From: Pseudoips prasinana
Lineage: Eukaryota > Arthropoda > Insecta > Lepidoptera > Nolidae
Length of the DNA: 64,000 nucleotides
Assembly: GCA_951640165.1 (NCBI GenBank)
Contig: OX621234.1
Span: 30,880,549-30,944,548 of the forward strand
Direction of reading: 5' to 3'
The position numbers and the translations under genes were made by a program. Numbering within the stretch: position 1 is the stretch's first letter; each line of letters begins with the position of its first letter. This document shows, piece after piece, positions 32,560 through 44,077 of the stretch. The notes under the pieces were generated by a model. That model was given only the letters and a program-made list of their open reading frames with translations, did no database searches and had not been told where the DNA came from.

Positions 32560-32860
32560 GAAGTGTCCTCTACTACTGCCATGTGCAAGCAGTTACGGGA
32601 AGACAGCGAACTGTTTGTGGCACAGTCGCTGGGTCGGACTGTCAGGTGTTGGCAATTGGAGAGGGCAATTCAGAGTCCTCCCAGGGTGCGTGTCCCGACT
32701 ATCTGGGCCACGGCGCAAAAGGGGGGCACCGGAGCCGCATACGCGCGTCCCGGAGCTCCCCCTATCAGGCCCCAGAAGAAGTCCACGGCAGGTTAGGTTC
32801 AATCGGTGCTCGTCCGACATACACACCCGCAGACACTTTTTGCGGGTGGCATGTGTAGGC
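32560..32860 (+). other. G+C-rich island with overlapping open frames, unassigned
   Basis: Three + frames and one - frame are open across much of 32560-32860 (for example a 142-residue + frame from 32453). That is typical of G+C-rich DNA lacking AT-rich stops. No domain or splice site fits the host gene. It may be a piece of a retroelement or a pseudogene. I do not recognise the protein. Confidence 0.3.
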
Positions 32861-33439
32861 AAATGGCTCAAACTATCCTAAACTCAGAAGGAACCAACTG
32901 ATAATAGTTTTCTAAGGTTATTAACCGCCGTCAAGAGGAATTCCGACATTATTAATTCGGCTGTATATTTTCTCCCTTGTTACTGTTTGTAGTTACTCCT
33001 CGAAAAGTTAATGTCACTTTTACGTTTATAAACGGTAATTTTATTCGAAAGATTAGCTTTATTCAAAGCAAATACAATATGAAACGTATTTAAGGTTTTT
33101 CAAATTGAATATAGCTTCACACATATATTTAATGTGGTAGACTGATAGGCTAATAACTTTTATAAATTGTGCGTGCTAGTGCTACACGCAGCGCTTTACC
33201 AACCGAGAAGGAATGTTTTCATGTTCATCGGGCGGTTGAATCTAATAATATTTTTTTTATCGTCGCTAAGGGTTAAAGTCACCACGTTATGCACTACTGA
33301 CTATAGGCGCCTGCGTTTGACTTGACGACTGTGGGTGACCCATCATTATTTTAATATAGACGGTTGAATACTGAAAGGGCTCTGTTTCCACAATTTGAAT
33401 ATTTTATTAGCTTGAACTTAGTTTAAGTACTAAGTAGTA

Positions 33440-33563
33440 CAAACGCCAGGTACCCCAATCTGTCAAATTTCCCAAATTAAAAGTGAACCTTATGCTTTCG
33501 TAATGAAGTTGAAAATCTATAAAATAAATTTGACAGATTGGGGTAGCTGTGCTGGCGTCTGTA
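33440..33563. mobile_element. Small MITE with about 20-bp perfect terminal repeats
   Basis: TACCCCAATCTGTCAAATTT (33451-33470) and its exact reverse complement (33526-33545) enclose 55 bases. Outer ACGCCAG/CTGGCGT extends the symmetry to about 33442 and 33559. Confidence 0.75.
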
Positions 33564-33935
33564 GTATATGGGAGTGTTTTATGACAATTCATTTGAACGT
33601 ACATACAAGTATATAGGAGGTCTGCGCTGCGTAAAATAATTTTTATGTGCGCAGCCCCGCACGCTGTGTGATCTAACTTTTCTGTGAGCACTTCCGCGCG
33701 CTGAGTAAGCTAATAAAAAAAAAGCTGAAATAAAAATTTACTTAGCACGTTTAGGTGCCCGTGCCATTAACGATATTCAGCCGTAGATCATATTTTTCTG
33801 TTTTATTATATTAACGTTATATACGTAAATAACAAAATATAATAATTATTTACATAGATTATCAGAATTTATCAGCAAATTAATCATTAATGTCTGCATT
33901 AATAAATTGCCGGACGGACTTTTAATTATGTATTA

Positions 33936-34206
33936 CTAGCGGCCCGGTACGTGCTTCGCTACGTATAAGGCATAGTAATAAAAAGAATGATTATTAAGTT
34001 CATTTATTCGAACAAAAAAATATTTTAAATTGCTAAATGATGTTGATTTTACACTTTTCCAAGACTTTTTTTGAATTTTCTCTACGTACAAACCTTCCCT
34101 GGACTTCCACGAATAATTCAAGACCAAAATTAGCCAAATCGGTAAAGGCGTTGTTGAGTTATAACATTACAACGAAAAGTGGCATTGATTTTTATATATA
34201 TAGATA
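33936..34206 (-). mobile_element. Dispersed CTAGT-ended repeat, second Helitron-like family
   Basis: It starts ACTAGCGGCCCGGTACGTGC and ends near AGTGGCATTGATTTTTATAT. The ACTAG boundary (CTAGT on the minus strand) suggests another Helitron-like family. Confidence 0.45.
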
Positions 34207-34675
34207 TGACTTAATTTTTTTTTATATTGACACTAAGCAATAAATAGAAATGTGTGCTAAATATTTTTATTCAATTATGATGTGATTCCCGCCGGAGCAT
34301 TTAATTATAAAAATACCCAGTTACGAGTTAAAATTTCGTTTTGCATTGAGGGAAAGCAATAAAATGTGATAAAATGCCAGATAAAAGGTTCGTTTATAGC
34401 TTTTATTTATAATAAAAGACCATTAATTCTGTAATCGCTCTTATTGTAATCATACATATTTAATAATAGATCAAGATTTTCTATAAAGTCATAGGTTTAC
34501 CAAAAGTTGCAACAACATTATACACTTATCTTTTAAGTTTTAACTAAAACTAAGAACAATTGTACTCCTAATTCATTATAGGTCAACACTGCATACTAAG
34601 TGTAGATATTCAGTAATTACTTCTTTTAATAGTTATTTTATGTTTATATTGATTGACACGCTCAGAATCACACTT

Positions 34676-34847
34676 ATATTAAATTATTAAAGGCGAAAGT
34701 TTGTGAGTGTGTATGTTTGTTACTTCTTCACGCATAAACTACCGAACGGATTTTGATAAAACTTTGTAGTAATAAAGCTTATATATCCAAATAACATATA
34801 GGCTATACTTTATAAAGTTTAACGCGGGTAAAACCGCAGAGCACAGC
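34676..34847 (+). mobile_element. Non-autonomous Helitron copy, uninterrupted
   Basis: GAAAGTTTGTGAGTGTGTAT, GGATTTTGATAAAACTTTGT, GCTTATATATCCAAATAACA, TTAACGCGGGTAAAACCGCA and GAGCACAGCTAGT. The terminal GCGGGT...ACCGC hairpin and CTAGT are the 3' signature. It shows the uninterrupted form of the copy split at 10571. Confidence 0.75.
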
Positions 34848-35480
34848 TAGTTGTCTATATAGGTTAAAGTTACAGTGGTTGTTTGGTATTATATTAAATA
34901 GGTAGATTTTTTTAATCTTACACGTGTAAACTATTACATATATAAAAATGGCCATTAGTCTATAGCTGTATATGTGACCGACTTCTAAATAGAACTCGAT
35001 AAAAATCCTTTGAAAAACAAATATCTTCTCATATATAGTTAAATTAATATCGCCTATTTCCTACAGGGGCATAACGTTCTCCATTTTGGCTAAATATATC
35101 CGCACCGGATGGTTCACGGTCCGGTTATTCCGGGTTTACGTCCTTTTTTGTTACATAATACATAATATTACTAGGGATCGGAAACTGCAAAAGAATCTGT
35201 ATTAACTGCTCCTATTTGACCTATTTCCTTGACAGGCAACAAGTAGTATAGCGAATCTATTAAATATCAGGACTTCACTCCTGCGCTCGTGCTCTCCTTG
35301 CACTTTGATATTATACATATTTTCATTCATTGCTCTGCGACTTTCCAGTTCAAGGATAATGTTATTTGAAATGGAATATGACACATAAACGACATATCGT
35401 TCAGCATATATTGAACTAAACTATTTTTATTACGCTGTTATTAGTTTCATATGTATGTTAGTAAAGGAAGAAGGAAACTT

Positions 35481-35551
35481 TGGCGGCGGTGATCACTTAC
35501 CATCAGGTGACAACACACTTGATCTTTTGCGATTCTATTTTATAAAAAAAA
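35481..35551 (+). repeat. LINE/SINE 3'-end module
   Basis: TGGCGGCGGTGATCACTTAC then CATCAGGTGA and a terminal A run, as at 30290-30411. Confidence 0.6.
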
Positions 35552-35925
35552 CTTAGAATATGATTTTGACGTCCTTCAAAACGTCGCATTAATATTTGAC
35601 ATAATTATCAAGGACCGATGAAAAGCAATACTTTAAACAGTTAGACCCGTTATCCTAACTTAGATAATCAGGATTAGCGTTGTATTGTTCCCTTATATCT
35701 GGTACTGTTTCATATGTAGGTATACACGAATAACGCAGTGCCACTTGGATAGCGAGTTGCCTACAGTACGCTACTAATTACACGTGCACACAGAATGTAG
35801 GCGTAGCCATACGCCATCATATCTTGCAAAGAGCTCTCATTGTGATTATTTTTATAACAAAAATCTTATCATGTAACCTTTTGAACAATTAAACAGTGGA
35901 AATATAAATATTTTGGGACAACCAA

Positions 35926-36220
35926 CACACTGCAATCTGATCCCAAAATAGGCAGAGCCTGTACGACGACTGATAAACACACATATATAGATAAATTCAC
36001 TCATCGCACAAAGATTTGTTCGAACCGACACCTGGTAGTCAGGGTCACCTACCACTGGATCGACAGTTTTATTTATTTATTTATAATATGGTACATCAAC
36101 AATATACATATTAAAATAGAAATTTATGACATTTCGTGAGTCACAGTCTGATACGTATGCCAATTACAGGCCTACACAACATTCACATTAACACAACACA
36201 ACATGCAAATAGAAAGTCAA
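35926..36220 (-). mobile_element. SINE (family B-like) antisense, followed by a (TTTA)n-type tail of another element
   Basis: CAATCTGATCCCAAAATAGG, GCAGAGCCTGTACGACG and TTTGTTCGAACCGACACC are the reversed family blocks. From 36065 a TTTATTTATTTATAAT run starts a different antisense retroelement end. Confidence 0.5.
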
Positions 36221-37007
36221 CTTAATAATAGAGATAAACAAGATAATCAATTAAATATAGGTACTGAAACAAAAATATAAATTATTAATGTCACAATAAT
36301 AATGAAATTAATACATAAAACTTTTAGTTAAGTTTAATTATAATAATTATGAATTGGAGCGTAAATTGCATATGAAATGAACAAAATGTGTAAAACATAA
36401 ACTTGCCAAATACACAAAAAGTATGTTGCAAGTTTATGTGTATTCAAAATTCTTTTTAGCAAACGGGTTTTGTAATTACTTTATTTGGGTAGTTTGTGCC
36501 GTTTTTTCCAATTTCCTCATCTAGATTTGTAACACCTTGTTTAAGCTAATATTATAAAGCGAAAAGATTTGTTTTTTTAGTCCATTTGGTTATAATGGAT
36601 GTACTCAGTCTTTTTTCACCTATTGAAAGCTACATTACCGGCGAGTAATATTGGCTGGCTTTTATTTACAAAATAATGAGAAATGTTATAAAGTATTTAA
36701 AAACTTTTTCATCTTTTTATATATCCTCTCGCGCACAGTCGGAACGGGTCTCTAGTATATAATTTGTTTATCCTACTAGCAGAACTATCGCTGGCTTGAG
36801 TAAAGTGTAGTTAGAATAATTTTGCTGAAAGCAATAATCTCGATTCATAACCTCAATTATGTTAATCACTGTGCAATTTACAGACTATATTTGTAATCAT
36901 TGAATGATTTCGATTGTTATTGTAACAATTGTACTATACACTCGGTATATAGAAATAATTATTAAGCACACCCAACACAATCATCTAATATATTTGGCAT
37001 CTTGTTA

Positions 37008-37146
37008 GGGGCAAGCCGCCTGGTCAAAGATGGACCGTTGATCTTGTGAGGGTCGTTGGAAGCCGCTGGATACGGGAAGCGACAATTTTGAAGATCTTCG
37101 GGAGATGCATGTGTACAGCAGTGGATGCCTTTCCGGTGATATGATG
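37008..37146 (+). pseudogene. 3' end of an RTE-like LINE
   Basis: GGTCAAAGATGGACCGTTGA, GGTCGTTGGAAGCCGCTGGA and GTACAGCAGTGGATGCC match, in opposite orientation, the fragment at 38972-39100. The latter reads cleanly as RVTGNRWMPIAQDRQLWKSL. 5' truncated, with stops. Confidence 0.65.
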
Positions 37147-38366
37147 AAATTTACTAGACGTCACGCATGCGAATAAAATGACGTTATAATACATCTGTTA
37201 TATACTTTACGACGCGAAAGAACGTTTTGCGTCGTGGAGTACAAACAAAAACCAGATTAAAAACAAATCTTGGACGTAAATTAGTCCGTGGAGACAAATA
37301 GTTTTCTAGATTGCTTTTCTGTCCACATAGTGTGTACTGAGTACGTATGTGGAAAACACAACAGTATATGTGTAATGTATTTTTACTTATAGCTGTGTGT
37401 ATTTTTAAATTACGTTATGTAACTTTCGATATTTATGGGAATTTAGCGATGCAATTGTTTAGGAGAGAAGGTTATTGGAGTGTCCAGCGATAATAACAGG
37501 TGGTTCCCTCGGAACTGTTCACGGTCGGTGATTGTAACGGCCAGGCGGCGACCGTTGTGTTTTTTCCCCTCGATATGTGTAACAATTAATTTATATTTAG
37601 AATATTTTCGAAAGCTAGGGAACAGGAAATACTATTGGTATTTTAGTAATTAGTATTTTATTTAATTTTTATTTATGCAACGGAATCTAAATGATAATCT
37701 CCATTGCCTTAGCCCAAAATAATATGAAATTACACATGTGACAAGTGATCCTCAATTGAATCGGTCAAATCAATTGATTCGGGGTTTAGAGCGCCAATTC
37801 TTAAAAGGCCACAATAATTATGGGTACGTATAACGTATTTAATACTCTAAATTAAAAAAAAACTCACGTTCTATCACCGCCGTTCAAAATACCTAAAAAA
37901 ATATTTAATGGTTTGAAATGACAGCTACATAAAATATCTTGGTCAAAATACTGATCAGACTAAATATCTTATGTTTAAAATGTGTACTATAACACCAAAG
38001 TTACATAGATAAATTGGTGCATAAATTTTGAACAAAAACAAACGTTTTATCATTTATTTCATTTCATTTCACTATTTTCGATCGATCATAGTAGTAGCAG
38101 ACTGTTTCAAAAAATAGCAATCCTAATATCTTGGGAAGAAAATGGGGAAAACAATTCTTCGCTAGTTGGAAAAATGTTAGAACGGAAATCCTTTACCGCT
38201 TATCTTCATGCATTTTGCAACCTCGTTAAGCTATGATGCCTTGTTATAATTACATAATAATCGTAACCATACGTGCTAGCATCGCAGATGACAAACTTGG
38301 CACAAAGCCACATTGTGAGCGGCAGCCGATAAGTGATGAGATGTCACGTTTAGCTCCTTATTATCT

Positions 38367-38728
38367 ACAAGCTGCGCCCCGCGGTTTCACCCGCGTTAAA
38401 GTAGTTTTGGCGTAAAAGAGTATCAAACATACATACATAAATCTATACGCATTTATAATAATAGTAGAATGTGTACTTCTAGCGGTTTTGGCAGTGCACG
38501 CCGCAATAGCTAATGCCGCAAATAGTAGATTTTTCCTACTTACTTGACACTTATCGTCATATTTTGGACAATTCACACAATATCTTTATAAATTGTAGCA
38601 TATGTTATTCTGATCTATAAGCTTATTGTAAAGTTTCATTAAAATCCATTCGGGAGTTTTTACGTGAAAGAGTAACAAACATCCATCCATCCATACTTAC
38701 AAACTATTTATACCTAATATTAGTAGGA
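38367..38728 (-). mobile_element. Two abutting Helitron copies
   Basis: The first runs from GCCCCGCGGTTTCACCCGCG (3' hairpin region, 38374) to about 38460. The second, related to the one at 1-270 (CTAGCGGTTTTGGCAGTGCA, CGCCGCAATAGC), ends at AATATTAGTAGGA, 38728. Confidence 0.65.
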
Positions 38729-38803
38729 TTTCTTATAGGTATCTCTTTGTAGCTTTGAATATCGTCTTCATTTCAACCAAAGGTGAGAAACTAATAGCAT
38801 GAT

Positions 38804-38970
38804 TCGACTTCATAGTGCAGTGGTTAAGTTAGTCGTCTCACTATCATCCCCGTGTTTCGAGTTCGATCTCCGTATTTGTGTAGGTATTTTTATGGCCCAT
38901 ATATTGTTGTTCTGTCTCTGGGCGTGCTTTATGTATGTAGATAGATAGATGTCATTGCCTCATAAAACAG
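38804..38970 (+). mobile_element. tRNA-derived SINE (family A)
   Basis: CATAGTGCAGTGGTTAAG (A box), TCGAGTTCGATCTCC (B box), GGCCCATATATTGTTGTTCT and CTCTGGGCGTGC follow family order. Confidence 0.6.
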
Positions 38971-38971
38971 A

Positions 38972-39100
38972 ATCATCATCATCATATCAGCCGAAAGACG
39001 TCCACTGCTGGACAAAAGCTTCCCCCAAAGATTTCCACAATTGCCGGTCTTGCGCTATCGGCATCCAGCGATTTCCAGTGACCCTCACAATAACCCTCAC
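38972..39100 (-). pseudogene. 3' end of an RTE-like LINE, antisense
   Basis: The minus strand reads RVTGNRWMPIAQDRQLWKSL then GEAFVQQWTSFG and stop, followed by the (GAT)n-type tail seen as TCATCATCAT on the + strand. This is the usual C-terminus of Lepidoptera RTE-type elements. Confidence 0.7.
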
Positions 39101-39254
39101 CCTAAAACATAATATATTATTTTAATACAAGCAGATACAGGTACTCTCTGTGAACCTCTTTATATCAATGAATTGTAATTAGTAGTAAGAGATACTGCAC
39201 TTATAGCTCACTTTGGTATGTGTCGCCTCTGTGCTCTATAGCTTATCAAAGTCC

Positions 39255-39429
39255 ACATCTATCCTTTAATCTGGTTTCCATAGTACAAGCTCTGTTTAGT
39301 TTGGGATCAGATGACCGTGTGTGTGTCCTAATATATTATTATTATCTTAGGATAATAATAATATATTAGGACACACATTTCAATGAGGATTTTTTATCTA
39401 CTTATTAGATAAAAAATCCTCATTGAAAT
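39255..39429 (+). repeat. SINE tail (family B) followed by two adjacent perfect hairpins
   Basis: The SINE end (GGTTTCCATAGTACAAGCTC, GGGATCAGATGACCGTG) runs into hairpin 1: 26-bp arms 39321-39346 and 39351-39376, loop TTAG. Hairpin 2 is immediately next: 24-bp arms 39377-39400 and 39406-39429, loop CTTAT. All arms are perfect complements. Confidence 0.88.
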
Positions 39430-40109
39430 CCAACTTTTATAATTTTGATGTTTCTAACGGAATTAGAGATACTCTACCTATTTTAGGTTTCAAACTAATG
39501 ACACAGCCCTTTTTGTGGCTGCGGCTAAGCAATCGATTAATGGACTGCGGAAAGTACATACTGTTAATAATAATTGTGTCCGTACATTGTGGCCACGTGT
39601 TCTGGTCGAACGACCACAGGACAATAAGGGCGCTAGTTAAATACCATGCAGTTCCACGAATAAAGGCAGGAACCATTGATTTCGTTCCTGTTATACTTTT
39701 TTGCTAATCTATGGTAGGTACCGAGCAGAAGACTACAGAGTGCTAATCCGAGCCACCAGCAAATGATTAATGATAACGTCAGTCAATTCTATTTTGAAAA
39801 CTTATTATTAACAGATCTCGACTCTGGGATCCTGTTTAAGTTAAACGGTAAGAAGCGATTGGTAAATCTAATTGGTCCGTTATGAATGGACTTTGAATAT
39901 TTTTTTTGTATCTTATTTGACTAAACGTATAAATTTATATTTTTTCTTTAAACGTTTAAAATAGCTTTATTACTACTTTCTATTATATATTTAATTCATA
40001 AATAATAAATATCATGTCGACGTTGAAAATCCGGAGATCTGATACGATAAGTAATTTTTATGGAATAATTTGAATTAGGCACGTGGATAGTCTACCTATA
40101 ATTTGTAAT

Positions 40110-40215
40110 TGGCGGACACAAAGCATAGTAAGGCTAAGAACCATTATAAATAGGTTATATAAATCTTAGCGGGGATCGAACTCATACCACGAGGGCAGTT
40201 AGTCATGTGGTTCAC
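40110..40215 (-). mobile_element. tRNA-like SINE fragment, antisense
   Basis: AGCGGGGATCGAACTCATAC and GTTAGTCATGTGGTTC are reversed B- and A-box-like segments. The body is degenerate. Confidence 0.35.
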
Positions 40216-40451
40216 AGTTAGCTTTACAATTAGATGTGAGAACTCCATACCCTCTCTATTTGGGGTTCAAACCTCGGTTTAGTGGATACTGATATGGGGA
40301 TTTTTGAGGGGCGTCTTTCACAACTATCGCTACGTTAATCGCTCTTCCGATTGAGGATTGGAAGGGGCATACCATCAATACGAATGCAAACTTAAGGTCA
40401 TGTAATATTTAGCTTCCTACCGGCTTTTTTGCATTAGGTACTACAGCGATA

Positions 40452-40564
40452 GCGACATACGCTATATTATGAATACACTTTTTGTATTGAAGTAAATTTT
40501 CGTACAAAAAGTGTATTCATATAGCGTATGTCGTTACATACGCTATATGAATACAATTTTTGTA
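40452..40564. repeat. Inverted repeat with a third, direct copy of one arm
   Basis: GACATACGCTATATTATGAA... (40454-40486) faces TACAAAAAGTGTATTCATAT... (40503-40533). A third copy of the left arm (TACATACGCTATATGAATAC...) follows at 40535-40564. Confidence 0.85.
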
Positions 40565-40565
40565 A

Positions 40566-40727
40566 GAATATTTTCTTCGATTCCCGCTCAGGTCAACTAT
40601 TTATGTGACCCATAAATAGATATTCTTAGTCTGGATGTTACTTGTGTCCGTCAATTATACGTTTCCCCCGCGACATATGGATTCAATTCCCTCGTGCGGG
40701 CGTTGTCTATAAACAAATATATATTTG
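40566..40727 (+). mobile_element. 5'-truncated SINE (family A)
   Basis: CGATTCCCGCTCAGG, GTGACCCATAAATAGATATT, TGTGTCCGTCAATTATACG, CCCCGCGACATATGG and GTGCGGGCGTTGTCTA follow the blocks of the 12815 copy. Confidence 0.7.
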
Positions 40728-41514
40728 TCTCGAATTAATATATAGGCTAATACGATAAGTAAGGATTAGGTAAGCTTTTATTGAAGAGTTCACTTTGTGC
40801 TGTTTTAATAAGAAAAAGCGGTGGCTCTGAATATTTGTCGTGTGGTTCGCTAAAGGCGTTCTTACATTAAAGGTTTCCAATTTGCCTTAGGACTGTATAG
40901 AAATTTTGTTGGGAGGTTCGGCGGTTCTTTTGTAGTCCGACTGTATATTGTTGGATTCTATGGGCGGGATACCATGCCATGGTGCTTTATTCACAGGGAC
41001 CATTTTTTGCGAGCATCCAGATCCGGTACGGTTGACAATAAAACTAGTTTGAACGAAACAACATTCTTATTACCGCCTATGATAAAGACGTTATTGGCGT
41101 TCATTGTAAATTAACTGGATTCGTGGGCAAAATTTACTCAGATATACGTAAATCTTATACTGCAAATTTGTAGAAGGAATTCCTGGGCTATATTAATCCA
41201 GAGAGAAATCCTATACCACAATGCTGTGGAAGCGACTAGAATAAACTGTTCGAGCGAATTCCACATCCGCCAAAGATTCGGGTAATTAGTTAAAATTGAG
41301 AAAACTAGCTACTTGGTGGCATAAATAAAAGAGAAAAACCCTGTACGATTGTTCTAATTTAATTAACTGGTCGAATTAATATATTAATAATATTATTTTA
41401 TGACCGCTAAGCAATTTCTATCTATCAATTGACGTCTAAAAATCATAATTTTATTATTCTGGATATTATGAAATTTTAATCTAATATTTTTTTCATATAC
41501 TTATGAAAAGCTGA

Positions 41515-41680
41515 CGGGCCTGTTGACGTGCTTGCTTTTCACGCCGGTGGTCGTGGGTTCGATTCCCACCCAGAACAGATATTTGTGTGCATGAACATAT
41601 CTGTCTATCCAGAGTCTGGGTGTAAGTATATATATCTGTATAAGTATGTATTTACAAAACAAAAAGTATTATAATATGTA
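41515..41680 (+). mobile_element. SINE (family B)
   Basis: GACGTGCTTGCTTTTCACGC, GGTCGTGGGTTCGATTCCCA (B box), ATATTTGTGTGCATGAACAT, GAGTCTGGGTGTAAG and GTATTTACAAAAC. Confidence 0.7.
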
Positions 41681-41682
41681 GT

Positions 41683-41990
41683 ACTAGCTGTGCCCCGCGG
41701 TTTCACCCGCGTTAAACTTTATAAATTATCACAGTTCCTCTCCCGAAGGTGATAGCGTGATAATATGTAGACTTTATGTTGACCCGACCTCTTAGTAATA
41801 TTCATGCAAAAATTGAAGTAAATCCATGCAGTACTTTTTGAGTTTAGCTCGGACATACATACAGACAAACATTCTAAAAACTATATTTTTGGCTTTGACA
41901 TCGATTGTAGATCACGCCCCAAGTATCCGTTTAAAAATATATTCAATGTACAGTTTTGACTTTCCTACGATTTTATTATATGTAGATAGT
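41683..41990 (-). mobile_element. Helitron-type element, longer variant
   Basis: ACTAGCTGTGCCCCGCGGTT and TCACCCGCGTTAAACTTTAT give the terminal hairpin and CTAGT end on the minus strand. The interior (AGTAAATCCATGCAGTACTT, GGACATACATACAGACAAAC) differs from the short copies. Confidence 0.6.
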
Positions 41991-42062
41991 TATCTGGATT
42001 CCATAGTACAAGCTCTACTTAGTTTGGGATCAGATGACTGTGTGTAAATAATAATAATAATA

Positions 42063-42330
42063 AAAATCTGTTTATTTCAATCGAAGTAAGCAAATATTTT
42101 ACACTAAATCTTAAAAAGTGTAAGATTATTCGATTAAGAAGTTTCCGCTTATATTCTAATTAAGTTTATTTAGTAATTGACGCTTAGGTTGCTTACCTGT
42201 CGACTATTTTTGTTTTCTATCTTCTGTAATATGGGTATAGGTAATTTATTCAGTGTTTTGGGTATAACGCAATTCCAAACCCTTTCACCGTACATTTTTA
42301 GTTCGAGGTTCTTCAAATATTGGAAGATAT
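42063..42330 (-). pseudogene. 3' end of a CR1/Jockey-like LINE
   Basis: After an (ATA)n run, the minus strand reads a retroelement-like C-terminus (WNCVIPKTLNKLPIPILQ). No RT domain remains. Confidence 0.5.
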
Positions 42331-42362
42331 AACAAATTTAATGTCCCAGGATATTGTTATTT

Positions 42363-42600
42363 TGACGGTCAGCGTAGCCTAGTTGGTAGTGTTCGTGCCT
42401 ACGAAGCTGGTGGTCCTGGGTTCGAATCCCGGTAAGTGCAAATATTTGTGTGATGAGCATTACATATTTATATATATATATATAAATATAAGTATGTATA
42501 TCGTCGCCTGGTACCCATAGTACAAGCTTTGCTTAGTTTGGGGCTAAGATGATCTGTGTAACATTGTCCCTAGATATTATTATTATTATAAATAAATATG
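42363..42600 (+). mobile_element. SINE (family B, second subfamily)
   Basis: GTAGCCTAGTTGGTAGTG (A box), GGGTTCGAATCCCGG (B box), then TATTTGTGTGATGAGCA, a (TA)n stretch, GTACCCATAGTACAAGCTTT and a TTATTATTA end. Nearly the same as 57598-57858. Confidence 0.75.
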
Positions 42601-43236
42601 TCAAATTGATTACGAACTGCCTACGTAGGTACGTAAGTACCTACTTCATCCTATTTTATGTGAACCATATTCTTATGAGCAATAAAAAACTCGAAGCCTA
42701 TAAAGATAAAGATGCCTATCTCAATGAAAACATTGTTACGACTAGTCCTACCCTCTTACCATCTACTGCATCGAAGCATGTACGCCAGAATCAACAGTGG
42801 CATATAATGAAAAGCTCTGAGCGGTATGACCCAGACACGTCCTGGAGAATTGCCAGAAATTCCTGATGACTTTATGTTAAACATGTTGCACGTGGACATA
42901 TTGTTGCCATTCAGTTGACGGCGACCTGTGTATTCTCTTTGACTTTGGAGCGTCTTTTATAAAGCTGCCTGTATAGGTGTGTGTGTGTCAACAGTTTTAT
43001 GTTGTATCGATGGCTTTCATACTAAAATCGTGGCAGTGACTGTACTAATTTGAAACTGACAATCTAATCAGAAAACTTTCGTGGCATTTGTTAACCTTTA
43101 TGGGTATGACGTAAGGAAAGAATTGATGGAAGTGCAGCCGGCATTTAATTTGCATTTCTTTATATTATCACTTACTACAGAAATTCACCTAAATAGCCAA
43201 AAAGCTGAATTTAAAACTAAATATATAAGGGAATAA

Positions 43237-43617
43237 TCCTACTAATATTATAAACGCGAAAGTTTGTAAGTATGGATGGATGTATGTTTGTTGCTCTTTC
43301 ACGTAAAAACTACTGAGTGGATTTTAATGAAACGTTACTATAACATAGATTATACATCAGAATAACATATAGGCTACAATTTATAAAGATATTGTGTGAA
43401 TTGTCCGAAATATGACGATAAGTGTCAACTACCTAAGTAGGAAAACATCTACCATCTGCGAGCTATTCCGGCGTGCACTGCCAAAACCGATAGAGTTACA
43501 TATCCTACTAATATTATAAATGTGACAGTTTGTGAGTATAGATGTATGGATGTATGTTTGTTACTCTTTTACACCAAAACTACTTAAACGTGGGTGAAAC
43601 CGCGGGGCACAGCTAGT
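43237..43617 (+). mobile_element. Two head-to-tail Helitron copies sharing one 3' end
   Basis: TCCTACTAATATTATAAACG starts at 43237 and again (TCCTACTAATATTATAAATG) at 43503. Only the second reaches the 3' hairpin and CTAGT (43613-43617). Confidence 0.75.
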
Positions 43618-44077
43618 ATTGTTATATAGATATTGCAAAAATAACAATTTATACTTCAACTGAATATTACAGCCACATTTGCCGCCATGATTGCCTAGAG
43701 GGCCTGTTAGTAAAATAGATTTAATACACTTAGCTTACTCAGTTCCAGTTTCGTCTCAAACCCCGAGCAAATAATATATAGGTACTTTGGTAATTTGTTA
43801 TCTACAAAATTTTATGTTAATGTTGGCAAAAAAAGTGGTTGGAATTGTATTATAATGCCTCTGTTCGCAGTTCAAACTACGGCGGCTAATCTCAACATCT
43901 CTAGTGTGAGCGCTAACATAGATGCACCCTCTATTCCCTCACACTCATAACCAAGAAAAGGCAGCGACTGGGGAGAAAATGATCCCAAATGAGATACAGC
44001 CTATACTGTGACTAACTGATAAACGTATTTATATATTTCTAAAAACAGATAATTATAGATAAATTACACCAAAGATA

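Noticed and set aside
32453..32881. 142-codon + strand frame as a coding exon of the host gene
   Set aside because: It starts with a chance ATG, has no acceptor/donor in the right phase, and peptide composition (Arg/Pro/Gly-rich) does not continue the coiled coil.
39321..39429. microRNA precursors
   Set aside because: Perfect pairing with 4-5 nt loops and short arms is unlike animal pre-miRNAs, which have bulges and larger loops.
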